From contig NZ_JAETWB010000001.1 of the NCBI RefSeq assembly GCF_016773205.1, forward strand, positions 372,001 to 436,000: a stretch of 64,000 nt of DNA, read 5' to 3'. Origin of the DNA: Belnapia arida. GTDB taxonomy: Bacteria; Pseudomonadota; Alphaproteobacteria; Acetobacterales; Acetobacteraceae. The notes under the pieces were generated by a model. It worked only from the letters and a program-made list of their open reading frames with translations. It was not told the DNA's origin and did not search any database. The translations under genes and the position numbers were made by a program. Positions 54,838 to 63,439 of this stretch are shown here, one piece after another (position 1 is the stretch's first letter; each line of letters begins with the position of its first letter).

Positions 54838-55820
54838 TGACGAGATGGATCGCGGCGGCGCTGACGGCCTTCGCCATCGGCACCGCGCAGGCCCAGCCGA
54901 GGGCGCCGGGCTCCGACTATCCGGCGCGCCCCGTGCGGGTCATCGTGGCGCTGGCCCCGGGCGGCAATGCCGACATCAACGCGCGCGTCGTCGCCGGCCA
55001 GCTCTCCGCCCAGCTCGGCCAGCAATTCCTGGTGGAGAACCGTCCCTCCGGCGGTGGCACCGTGGCCTTTGAGACGCTCGCCGCATCGGCACCCGACGGC
55101 TACACGCTGCTGGTCGGCGCGCTCGGCTCGCATGCGCTGAATATCGGCCTCTATGGCGACCGTCTCCGTGTCCATCCACTGACCGGCGTCGATCACATCA
55201 CCATCTCCAGCCATTCGGCCATCGCGGTCGCCGTCAATCCCTCACTGCCGATCAGGACGCTCACCGAATTCGCCGCGCTGCTGCGGGCCAATCCCGGCCG
55301 TTACGACTACGGCTCCTCTGGCAACGGCACGACGGGGCACATCGCTGGCGCCATGCTGGTCCAGCTCCTCGGCGTACAGGCGCAGCATGTCCCCTATCGA
55401 GGCTCGGCCGCCGCCTTTACCGACCTCGCCGCCGGGCGCACCGCCTTCCAGGCCGATACCATCTCCTTCCTCGCCGAGCCGCTGAAGGCCGGGACGGTGC
55501 GCGGCCTGGTCATCGCCACACCCGAGCGCTCGTCCCTCGCGCCGGATCTGCCAACCAGCGCCGAGGCCGGGCTGCCGGCCTATCAGGCGACGACCTGGAC
55601 GCCCTGGTCCGCGACTCTCGGCACGCCGGCGCCGATCCGCCAGTTCCTCTACGAGCATATCGCCGAGGCACTGCGCGAGCCCGCGGTGCGCGACCGCCTC
55701 ACCGGCCTCGGCAACACCATCCCCGAGGGGATGACGCCGGAGCGCACCCGCGCCTTCATCGCCTCCGAGATCGACCGCTGGGTGCCGATCGTGCGCGCCA
55801 CCGGCGCAAGGGTGGACTGA
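54834..55820 (+). CDS. Bug-type (TTT family) periplasmic solute receptor
   Basis: A 328-residue receptor with signal peptide MMTRWIAAALTAFAIGTAQA. Motifs are PARPVRVIVALAPGGNADIN, FLVENRPSGGGTVAFETLAA and GRYDYGSSGNGTTGHIAGAM. The start overlaps the FAH stop; a second ATG at 54837 is one codon later. Its place in the operon makes it the likely uptake receptor for the pathway substrate. No membrane partner genes are present. Confidence 0.9.
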   Translation: MMTRWIAAALTAFAIGTAQAQPRAPGSDYPARPVRVIVALAPGGNADINARVVAGQLSAQLGQQFLVENRPSGGGTVAFETLAASAPDGYTLLVGALGSHALNIGLYGDRLRVHPLTGVDHITISSHSAIAVAVNPSLPIRTLTEFAALLRANPGRYDYGSSGNGTTGHIAGAMLVQLLGVQAQHVPYRGSAAAFTDLAAGRTAFQADTISFLAEPLKAGTVRGLVIATPERSSLAPDLPTSAEAGLPAYQATTWTPWSATLGTPAPIRQFLYEHIAEALREPAVRDRLTGLGNTIPEGMTPERTRAFIASEIDRWVPIVRATGARVD

Positions 55821-55823
55821 GCC

Positions 55824-56939
55824 ATGGCCCGCAACGTCACCACCGGCCGCCGCGTGCCGGCCGAAACCCTCCGCGCCCAGATCCTCGCCATCCTCGGCGC
55901 CTGGGGCATGCCGGCGGAACACGCTGCGACCACCGCCGACATCATGGTGGAGACGGACCTGATGGGCATCGACAGCCATGGCGTGTCGATGCTGATGGCC
56001 TATGAGGAGGGCGTGCGCGAAGGACGCATCCGGCTCGCCGCCCAGCCGAAGCCGCTGCGCGACACCGGGCCGACCGCCCTGCTCGATGGCGCTGACGGGC
56101 TCGGCCACCCGGTTTCGGCCATGGCCATGACCATGGCGGTGGACAAGGCGAAGCAATTCGGTGTCGGCGCGGTGGGCGTCGTCAACAGCCACCATTTCGG
56201 GGCTGCCGGCGCCTATGCCCGCATCGCCTCGGCGCGCGGCGCCATCGGCCTGGTGACCTCCTCGACGCGTGGCGTGTCGCTGGTGCCGACCCGCGGCGCC
56301 ATGCCGGTGCTCGGCACCAACCCGATCGCCTTCGCCGCACCCGCCGGCCGCAATCCGCCCTTCGTGCTGGACATGGCGACCACGACCGTCGCCGCCAACA
56401 AGGTCAAGGTGCATCACCTGAACGATGCGCCCCTGCCCGATGGCTGGGTGATCGACGGCGCCGGGCAGGGCGTCACCGATCCGCATGAGGCCAATGCCCT
56501 GGTCTTCCAGCGCCCGGAAGGCGGCATCACGCCGCTGGGCGGCGCGGAGTCCACGGGCAGCGCCAAGGGCTACGGGCTGGCCATGATGGTCCATATCCTG
56601 GCCGGCACCCTGGTCGGCGCCAGCTTCTCGCCGATCCGCAACCGCACGCAGGCGCCGGGCCAGCCGCACAATATCGGGCACTTCTTCCTGGCGCTCGATC
56701 CCGACGCCTTCCGCACGGCCGACGCCTTCGCCGCCAATCTCGACGATGCGCTCGACGTGCTGCACGCCACGCCGCCGGCCGACCCCGCCGAGCCGGTGCT
56801 GGTGGCCGGCGAGCCGGAAGACCGGATGCGGGCCGAGCGGCTGGCGCAGGGCGTGCCGGTGCCGGACAGCCTGGATGCCCTCATCCGCGGCATATGCGAA
56901 CGCGCCGGCGCCCCCTACCTGCTCAGGCCGAATGGCTGA
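55824..56939 (+). CDS. Malate/L-lactate dehydrogenase family oxidoreductase (Ldh_2)
   Basis: A 371-residue NAD(P)-dependent 2-hydroxyacid/2-oxoacid oxidoreductase of the YlbC/Ldh_2 type. The motif MGIDSHGVSMLM holds the catalytic His; VVNSHHFGAAGAYARIASAR and VLGTNPIAFAAPAG bind cofactor. Substrates in the family include malate, ureidoglycolate, sulfolactate and 2,3-diketogulonate. It follows the receptor gene by three bases. Together with the downstream lactate permease it suggests handling of a small 2-hydroxyacid. Confidence 0.88.
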   Translation: MARNVTTGRRVPAETLRAQILAILGAWGMPAEHAATTADIMVETDLMGIDSHGVSMLMAYEEGVREGRIRLAAQPKPLRDTGPTALLDGADGLGHPVSAMAMTMAVDKAKQFGVGAVGVVNSHHFGAAGAYARIASARGAIGLVTSSTRGVSLVPTRGAMPVLGTNPIAFAAPAGRNPPFVLDMATTTVAANKVKVHHLNDAPLPDGWVIDGAGQGVTDPHEANALVFQRPEGGITPLGGAESTGSAKGYGLAMMVHILAGTLVGASFSPIRNRTQAPGQPHNIGHFFLALDPDAFRTADAFAANLDDALDVLHATPPADPAEPVLVAGEPEDRMRAERLAQGVPVPDSLDALIRGICERAGAPYLLRPNG

Positions 56940-57026
56940 ACCCGTCGGCTCGGCGCCGCCTGGCTGCCCATCCGCTCCGGTGCGCGACCGGCACCTCAAC
57001 GCAGCACAGCCAGGGCAAGGCCGCCA

Positions 57027-58490
57027 TTGATCTACCTCGTCTGGAGCCTGCCTGCGCTGGTCGTCATCGGCGCCATCGTGAGCGGGCGCATGGGCGCGCT
57101 CGGTGCATCGATGTGCGGCCTCGCCGTCTCGCTGGTGGTCGCCCTGACGACCGCGCCACAGGGCTACCAACTTGTGGATGCCGGTCTTTCCCTGGTCCGG
57201 GGCGCCTGGATCGGTTGGGTCGTCGTCCCCTACATCATGGGCGGCTTGCTGTTTTGGCAGATCGCGGTGCGGACCGGCGATGCCATCCTGCCAGCCGCGA
57301 CGGCCGCACCGGAGGGCCAGGCCGCACGGCGGTTGCTGTTCGCGGCCTGCTTCCTCATCGGTCCCTTCGCGGAATCGGCGACGGGCTTCGGTGTGGGCAT
57401 CATCGGCACCATGACGCTGGTGCGGCGGTTCGGCATGGGTCCGGTCCAGCTTCTCGCCTTCTCCCTGCTGAGCCAGACGATGATCCTCTGGGGCGCCATG
57501 GGCAGCGGCGCGATCGTCGCGGCGGCCCTGGCCCGCACCGATCCCGCCGTGCTGGTCATTCATACCAGTGTCCTGGTGGTCGCCTTCAACATCGCCTGGC
57601 TGGCGCTCTACTGGCGCCTGGCGGACCGGGCCGGCTTCAAGGCCGGTTGGCGGGAGCGGTCCAGCGAGGCCCTGTGGCTCGGGGCCAGCCTCGGCCTGGT
57701 GATCGCCGCAACCGCCGTTTTCGGAGCGGAGACGGCGATGCTCGCCGCCTATGGCCCGGTGATCGCGCTTCGCTACTTGCTGGACGAACGCCCCGATGCC
57801 CGCACCCTGATCCGGATGGCGCGCCGGATGCTGCCTTTCGCCTTGCTGATCGCCTGGTTGGCGGCGACCCGACTGATCCCGCCCGTCGAGGCGTTCCTCG
57901 CCGATACAGGGCGAATGCAACCCTTCGAGGGCGCACCGGCCTGGGCGCCCTTCCTCCATGCCGGCACCTGGCTCATCGTCGCGGCGGTGCTCACAGGGCT
58001 GCTACGGGGCAGGGCAGGGGCCTTCGCGGCTGATCTCGGGACGGCATGGAAGACCGGCCGCCTCGCCGTGTTCAGCATCTTCACCTTCTCCGCCATCGCC
58101 GAGATCCTGTCCGGCTCGGGCATCGCCACCGGCCTTGCCGGGGGCCTGTTCCACGCATTCGGCGGGGTCGCGGTCGTGCTGATGCCGCTGGTCTCGGCCG
58201 TCTACGGTGCCCTGGCCAACAGCAGCAACGCCGCCAACGGGCTCTTCATGACCGCGCAGGTCAGCCTGGCGACCGCAGCCGGCCTCGACCTCCCGGCCGC
58301 GATTGCCTTGCAGCATGCCGCGGCCCTGTCGCTGAACATGGTCTCGCCGGTGCGGATGTCCATCGCGTGCAGCCTCGCCGGCACGCCGGGCCGCGAGCGC
58401 GATGCCTATGGGGCCATGCTGCCCTTCGCCCTTGCGGCCATCGCAGTCTTGCTCGGTGCGGCGACCGTGGTTGCCATGGGCTGGGTATAA
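57027..58490 (+). CDS. L-lactate permease family transporter (LctP)
   Basis: A 487-residue integral membrane protein with more than ten hydrophobic helices. Signature segments are LIGPFAESATGFGVGIIGTM, QTMILWGAMGSGAIVAAALA and near the C-terminus SSNAANGLFMTAQVSLATAA. The best start is a TTG at 57027 giving MIYLVWSLPALVVIGA; an ATG at 57090 would remove the first helix. It could import lactate, glycolate or a related 2-hydroxyacid for the Ldh_2 enzyme upstream. Confidence 0.85.
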   Translation: MIYLVWSLPALVVIGAIVSGRMGALGASMCGLAVSLVVALTTAPQGYQLVDAGLSLVRGAWIGWVVVPYIMGGLLFWQIAVRTGDAILPAATAAPEGQAARRLLFAACFLIGPFAESATGFGVGIIGTMTLVRRFGMGPVQLLAFSLLSQTMILWGAMGSGAIVAAALARTDPAVLVIHTSVLVVAFNIAWLALYWRLADRAGFKAGWRERSSEALWLGASLGLVIAATAVFGAETAMLAAYGPVIALRYLLDERPDARTLIRMARRMLPFALLIAWLAATRLIPPVEAFLADTGRMQPFEGAPAWAPFLHAGTWLIVAAVLTGLLRGRAGAFAADLGTAWKTGRLAVFSIFTFSAIAEILSGSGIATGLAGGLFHAFGGVAVVLMPLVSAVYGALANSSNAANGLFMTAQVSLATAAGLDLPAAIALQHAAALSLNMVSPVRMSIACSLAGTPGRERDAYGAMLPFALAAIAVLLGAATVVAMGWV

Positions 58491-58650
58491 GCGCCGAAGT
58501 TGATTCCTGGACGCGGCGCGGAGGCGGGCTGCCGGATCGGGCGTGCTGGCGCCCCGCATCGGGAGGCCGGAGCGGAAGTCAGCGCGAGCGGAAGTCGCTC
58601 CAAGCGGCTCCCTTAACCGATCGGCTTCTTCCATCAAGCACGGTGAGGAT

Positions 58651-58685
58651 GAAAACAGAATAATACTGGTTTTCATACGAAAACC
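58651..58685. promoter_or_regulatory. Palindromic operator candidate upstream of the third Mo-hydroxylase locus
   Basis: GGTTTTCATACGAAAACC (58668-58685) is a perfect 7-bp inverted repeat with a 4-base centre. An additional half-site GAAAAC lies at 58651-58656. The cluster is in an AT-rich stretch 35-70 bases before the ATG at 58720, the position expected for a repressor or activator site. No regulator gene is adjacent, so the cognate protein is unknown. Confidence 0.5.
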
Positions 58686-58719
58686 GTGGGACACGAACCA
58701 ACGACAGAAAATCCTGCAT

Positions 58720-59889
58720 ATGCCTAGTGGCATGCGAAGGTTTCCTGTCCCAAGCCTATGGGAGCTGGCGACCTTGACACTATTTCGGCTGGCCGGGTTG
58801 CGCTCCACCTTGTTTGCGGCAAGCGCCCTGGCGATGGTCCATGCTTCCGCCTGGTCGCAGGTTCAGCCGGCCGCTCCTGCCTATATGAACGTCATTACCG
58901 GGGCGGCCGTGCCGTCCCCGGACCGGGTCGCGTTCCAGACCCTGGTCGCGCTGAACGCCGGCATGTTCGAGCTCTACGGCAGTGCCGGCAAGCTCGTGCA
59001 GGGCAGCATCCTGGCGCAGCATCCGGTGATCCTCGGCCTCTTCTCGGGCGCCGGGGGCCGCATGATCCTCTACCGGCCGGGCCAGCCGTCGCTGGAGGGG
59101 CCGCAGGTGCCGGAAGCCTACCAGATCCTGAAGTCCGTCGGGCACAGCGTCATGGCGCTCGGCGTGGTCGTCGGGCCGCATATCGGCAAGGCAGACGACA
59201 ACTCCTGGCAGTCCTCGGTCGCGGCCTATCGCGTCAAGCTGCAGGCCGCGCTCGGCAGCCTCGACGCGACCAGCCTGCCGGCCGAGTGGCGCGCCAACAA
59301 CGCGGCGCTCATCCGCGAGAACATCGCCTTCATCGACCGCATCCTGGGCGAGAAGGTCATCACCTTCGCCGCGGTGCAGGACTTCGCCGCGCGGCAGCGA
59401 GCGGCGCTCAAGAACAACATCCGGTGGGCAGCCGATACCCAGGTGACCCATTGGATGCGCGTTCTGGCCGAATGGAAGCGCATGCTCGGCGCCGACTGGA
59501 GCAAGGTCTACGCCGCCAGCAACACCATCTACGTGGCCCGGCAGAACAACGTGCTGTTCAGCGTGTTGGCACAGTTCTTCCAGCCGCAGGACATCAATTC
59601 GCGCCTCATCCTCATCGAGACCGTCTCCTTCACTACGACCCCGGCCGACATGCTGGAGTCGCTCACCCGCATCATCTCCGACCGCACGGTGGGCGAGACC
59701 TTCTTCGGCAGCCGCTACCTGATGGACTACGAGCTGATGGGCGGCGACGCGCGGGACAGCATCGAGCGCATCGCCAAGGCCCAGGGCATGCCGACGAACC
59801 TGCCGCCCCGGGTTCCCTTCGGCTCGACCCAGTGGCCGACCCTGATCACCCCGGGCGAAGGGCCCACCTCGCTCGCCGACCTGCCGTAG
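58720..59889 (+). CDS. Secreted hypothetical protein preceding Mo hydroxylase
   Basis: A 389-residue protein. The start MPSGMRRFPVPSLWELATLT includes a charged then hydrophobic leader ending ALAMVHASAWSQ, so it is probably exported. An ATG at 58732 is also possible. Helical mature regions include LVALNAGMFELYGSAGKLVQ, DFAARQRAALKNNIRWAADT and VLAEWKRMLGADWSKVYAAS. No catalytic motif or family is recognised. It is 12 bases upstream of the FAD subunit gene, so it is likely co-expressed with the Mo hydroxylase, but its function is unknown. Confidence 0.65.
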   Translation: MPSGMRRFPVPSLWELATLTLFRLAGLRSTLFAASALAMVHASAWSQVQPAAPAYMNVITGAAVPSPDRVAFQTLVALNAGMFELYGSAGKLVQGSILAQHPVILGLFSGAGGRMILYRPGQPSLEGPQVPEAYQILKSVGHSVMALGVVVGPHIGKADDNSWQSSVAAYRVKLQAALGSLDATSLPAEWRANNAALIRENIAFIDRILGEKVITFAAVQDFAARQRAALKNNIRWAADTQVTHWMRVLAEWKRMLGADWSKVYAASNTIYVARQNNVLFSVLAQFFQPQDINSRLILIETVSFTTTPADMLESLTRIISDRTVGETFFGSRYLMDYELMGGDARDSIERIAKAQGMPTNLPPRVPFGSTQWPTLITPGEGPTSLADLP

Positions 59890-59901
59890 GGAGCGCCGCG
59901 C

Positions 59902-60726
59902 ATGGACCTGCACAGCATCACGCAGGTGAGGCGGCCATCCTCGCCTGCGGAGGTCGTCGGCTGGCCCAAGGGGCATGCCTGGCTCGGCGGCGGCACCTGG
60001 CTGTTCTCCGAGCCGCAGCCCGGGCTCGACACGCTGGTCGATCTCGATGGCTTCGGCTGGCCGGCACTGACGGTGGCGGAAGCGGGGTTGGAGATCGCCG
60101 CGACCTGCCCGATCATCGCCCTCGACCGCTTCGTCCCACCGGCGGAGTGGCCGGCAGGGCCCTTGCTGCGCGCCTGCTGCCGTTCGCTCCTGGCCTCCTT
60201 CAAGGTGATGAACACGGCGACCGTCGGCGGCAACATCTGCATGTCGCTGCCGGCCGGCGCTCTGATCGCGCTGACGGTGGCACTCGAGGCCCGTTACACG
60301 CTCTGGTCCCGCGACGGCGCCGCGCGCAGCGTCGATGCCGCGGAGTTCGTCACGGGCGACCACCGCAACATCCTCCAGCCGGGCGAGCTGCTGCGCGGCA
60401 TTGGGATTCCTGCCGCGTCGCTGTCCAAGCGCTATGCGATGCGGCGGATGACGCTGACCCATCTCGGCCGTTCCGCCGCTTTGCTGATCGGCACACAGGC
60501 GCCGGGCCGGCGCAACCTGACGCTTACCATCACCGCGTCGACGCCGCGCCCGGTGCGGCTGCACTTCGCGGCCATGCCCGATGCCCGGACACTCGCCGGG
60601 GCCATTCGCGCCCGCGTGCCGGACGATGGCTTCTTCGACGACGTCAACGGCACTCCTGCCTACAAGCGGCACCTCACCTATCAATTCGCCGAGCAGATTC
60701 GAGCGGAACTGGACGCGGGCGCATGA
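59902..60726 (+). CDS. FAD-binding subunit of Mo hydroxylase (CoxM-like)
   Basis: A 274-residue FAD-binding PCMH-type subunit. Family features are AWLGGGTWLFSEPQPGLDTL and ATVGGNICMSLPAGALIALT (the TVGGN flavin motif). It transfers electrons from the iron-sulfur centres to NAD or a quinone. The stop overlaps the fused Fe-S/Mo gene as ATGA. It gives this third Mo hydroxylase all three functional domains, unlike the loci at 38 and 44 kb. Confidence 0.87.
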   Translation: MDLHSITQVRRPSSPAEVVGWPKGHAWLGGGTWLFSEPQPGLDTLVDLDGFGWPALTVAEAGLEIAATCPIIALDRFVPPAEWPAGPLLRACCRSLLASFKVMNTATVGGNICMSLPAGALIALTVALEARYTLWSRDGAARSVDAAEFVTGDHRNILQPGELLRGIGIPAASLSKRYAMRRMTLTHLGRSAALLIGTQAPGRRNLTLTITASTPRPVRLHFAAMPDARTLAGAIRARVPDDGFFDDVNGTPAYKRHLTYQFAEQIRAELDAGA

Positions 60727-63434
60727 GCTGCACGATAGACGGCAAGCCCGTCGCCGCCACGCCCCGGCCGGGCCAGTGCCTGCGCACCTTCATCCGCGAC
60801 CAGGGCGTCTTCGGCGTGAAGAAGGGCTGCGACGCCGGCGATTGCGGCGCCTGCACCGTCTGGCTCGACGGCATCCCGGTGCATTCCTGCCTGGTGCCGG
60901 CCTTCCGGGCCGAAGGGCGCGCCGTCACCACCATCCAGGGCCTCGCCCCGGCCGAGGGCGGGCTGCACCCGATGCAGCAGGCCTTCCATGATGCCCAGGC
61001 CTTCCAGTGCGGCTTCTGCACCGCCGGCATGATCATGACCGCCGCCGCACTCGATGAGGAGCAGCGCGCGGACCTGCCGCGAGCGCTCAAGGGCAATCTC
61101 TGCCGCTGCACCGGCTACCGCTCCATCCAGGACGCACTCGGCGGCGTCGGCGCGGTGCAGCCCGATGTGGCCGATGAGGCGGGCGGCGCCTGCCTCGCCA
61201 ATCCCTTCAGCACCGGCATCGTCACCGGCCATGCCTGCTACACCATGGATGTGGCGCCGGAGGGCGCCCTGGACGGGATGCTGCACCTGAAGGTGCTCCG
61301 CTCCCCGCACGCCCATGCGCGCATCACCGGCATCGACCGCGGCGCGGCCCTCGCAGTCCCGGGCGTGGTCGAGGTCTTCACCTGGGAGGACGTGCCGCGG
61401 CGGCTGTTCAGCACCGCGACGCATGAGGACCATCTCGTCGACCCGGACGACACCTATATCCTCGACGATGTCGTGCGCTTCGTCGGCCAGCGCGTCGCCG
61501 CCGTCGTCGCCGGCACCGAGGCCGCCGCCGAGGCGGGCTGCCGCGCGCTGCACGTCGAGTACGAGGTGCTGCCGGCGGTCTTCGACCCGGAGGCGGCGAT
61601 GCAGCCCGGCGCGCCGCTGCTGCACCGGAAGGGCGGCGAGGGAAGCGGCAACATCTATGCCGACATCTCCGGCGAGGTCGGCAGCATCGCCGATGGCTTC
61701 GCCGAAGCCGACATCCTGCATGAGCGGACCTATTCCACGTCCCGCGTGCAGCATGCGCATCTCGAGACGCATGGCTCCATCGCCTGGCGCGATGCGGAGG
61801 GACGCATCCATGTACGCACCAGCACCCAGGCGCCCTTCATCACCCAGCAGAAGCTCGTCCACCTCTTCGGCCTCAGGGCGCGGGACGTGCATGTCTTCAC
61901 CGGGCGCGTCGGCGGCGGCTTCGGCGGCAAGCAGGAGATGATCACCGAGGATCTGGTGGTGCTCGCCGTGCTGAAGACCGGACGGCCGGTGAAGCTGGAA
62001 TTCACCCGCCCCGACCAGTTCGACGCAGCGACCACGCGCCACCAGATGACCACGCGGGTGAAGCTCGGCGCCAGGCGCGACGGCCGGTTGACCGCGATCG
62101 AGATTCGCGTCGTCTCGAACACCGGCGCCTATGGGGGCCATGCAAGCGAGACCCTCGCCGCCGCGCTCGCCAGCCCGATGAGCCTCTACCGCTGCGCCAA
62201 CAAGAAGGCCGACGGCTTCGCGGTCTATACCAACATCGTCCCGGCCGGTGGCTTCCGCGGCTATGGCGCCTCGCAATCCACCTTCGCCATCGAATGCGCG
62301 ATGGACGAGCTGTCGCAGATGCTGGGCATCGATCCCTTCGCCCTGCGGCGGCTGAACATGATCGGGCCGAAGGACTGGATCGAGAGCGTCTGGAAGGATG
62401 TCTCCGATGTCGGCTTCGGCAGCTACGGCCTTGACCAGTGCCTCGACCTGGTGGAGCGCCGGCTGGCGGACGGCTCCGGCCTGCCGGCCCCGGAAGGGGA
62501 GGAATGGGCGGTCGGCGCCGGCTTCGCCATGGCGATGCTCGAATGCGGCCCGCCGACCGAACACCGTTCGGGGGCGGAGATGGCGCTGCTGCCCGATGGC
62601 CGCTTCCACTTGGCGATCGGCTCGACCGAGATGGGCAACGGCTCCGTCACCGCGCACGGGCAGATCGCCGCCGCCCGGCTTTCGGCGCGGCTGGCCGATA
62701 TCGTGCTGATCAATGCCGATACCGACCTCACACCCTATGACACCGGCACCTTCGCCAGCACGGGAACGGTGGTGGCCGGCCAGGCGGTGAACCTTGCGGC
62801 CGAGGCGCTGCGGGCGAATATCCTCGGCTTCGCCGCGGACCATACCGGCACGGCCGCGGCCGAGTGGTCGCTGGAGCTGGGCGCCGTGCGCCGGGGCGAC
62901 CGGCGCATCCCGCTCGATGCGCTGCATGCGGCGGGTACTGGGGAGGGTCATCGGTTCCAGGCGAAGCGGAAGGCCTATCTCTCGCCGCGTACCGTCGCCT
63001 TCAACGTCCAGGGCATCCGCCTCGCGGTGCATCGCGTGACCGGCGAGATCCGCATCCTGCTGAGCGTGCACGCGGCCGATATCGGCCGGCCGATCAACCC
63101 GATGCAGTGCCGCGGCCAGATCGACGGTGCGGTCGCCATGGGGCTCGGCTGGGCGCTGACCGAGCACATGGTCCACTCGGCCGACGGGCGCGTCGTGAAT
63201 GCCGCCTTCCGCAACTACCACATCCCCGCCTTCGCCGACCTGCCGCGCACCGAGGTGCTCTTCGCCGACACCTATGACAGCATCGGGCCGCTCGGCGCCA
63301 AGTCGCAGGGGGAATGCGCCATCAACCCGGTCGCGCCCGCCGTGGCCAATGCGCTGGCCGATGCCGTCGGCACGCGCTTCACCGACCTGCCCTTCACGCC
63401 GGACCGCATCTTCACCGGCCTCGGCATGGCGTGA
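60723..63434 (+). CDS. Fused [2Fe-2S]/molybdopterin subunit of Mo hydroxylase
   Basis: A 903-residue fusion. Residues 1-150 hold two [2Fe-2S] sites: VKKGCDAGDCGACTVWLDG, then FQCGFCTAGMIMTAAAL and GNLCRCTGYRSIQDAL. From about residue 160 it is an aldehyde oxidase/xanthine dehydrogenase Mo domain with GRVGGGFGGKQEMITEDLVV, NIVPAGGFRGYGASQSTFAI and GPLGAKSQGECAINPVAPAV (the catalytic Glu in QGE). Fusion of the small and large subunits is less common than separate genes. It resembles the xanthine dehydrogenase/hypoxanthine-type layout; substrate unknown. Confidence 0.88.
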   Translation: MSCTIDGKPVAATPRPGQCLRTFIRDQGVFGVKKGCDAGDCGACTVWLDGIPVHSCLVPAFRAEGRAVTTIQGLAPAEGGLHPMQQAFHDAQAFQCGFCTAGMIMTAAALDEEQRADLPRALKGNLCRCTGYRSIQDALGGVGAVQPDVADEAGGACLANPFSTGIVTGHACYTMDVAPEGALDGMLHLKVLRSPHAHARITGIDRGAALAVPGVVEVFTWEDVPRRLFSTATHEDHLVDPDDTYILDDVVRFVGQRVAAVVAGTEAAAEAGCRALHVEYEVLPAVFDPEAAMQPGAPLLHRKGGEGSGNIYADISGEVGSIADGFAEADILHERTYSTSRVQHAHLETHGSIAWRDAEGRIHVRTSTQAPFITQQKLVHLFGLRARDVHVFTGRVGGGFGGKQEMITEDLVVLAVLKTGRPVKLEFTRPDQFDAATTRHQMTTRVKLGARRDGRLTAIEIRVVSNTGAYGGHASETLAAALASPMSLYRCANKKADGFAVYTNIVPAGGFRGYGASQSTFAIECAMDELSQMLGIDPFALRRLNMIGPKDWIESVWKDVSDVGFGSYGLDQCLDLVERRLADGSGLPAPEGEEWAVGAGFAMAMLECGPPTEHRSGAEMALLPDGRFHLAIGSTEMGNGSVTAHGQIAAARLSARLADIVLINADTDLTPYDTGTFASTGTVVAGQAVNLAAEALRANILGFAADHTGTAAAEWSLELGAVRRGDRRIPLDALHAAGTGEGHRFQAKRKAYLSPRTVAFNVQGIRLAVHRVTGEIRILLSVHAADIGRPINPMQCRGQIDGAVAMGLGWALTEHMVHSADGRVVNAAFRNYHIPAFADLPRTEVLFADTYDSIGPLGAKSQGECAINPVAPAVANALADAVGTRFTDLPFTPDRIFTGLGMA

Positions 63435-63439
63435 CGGCC

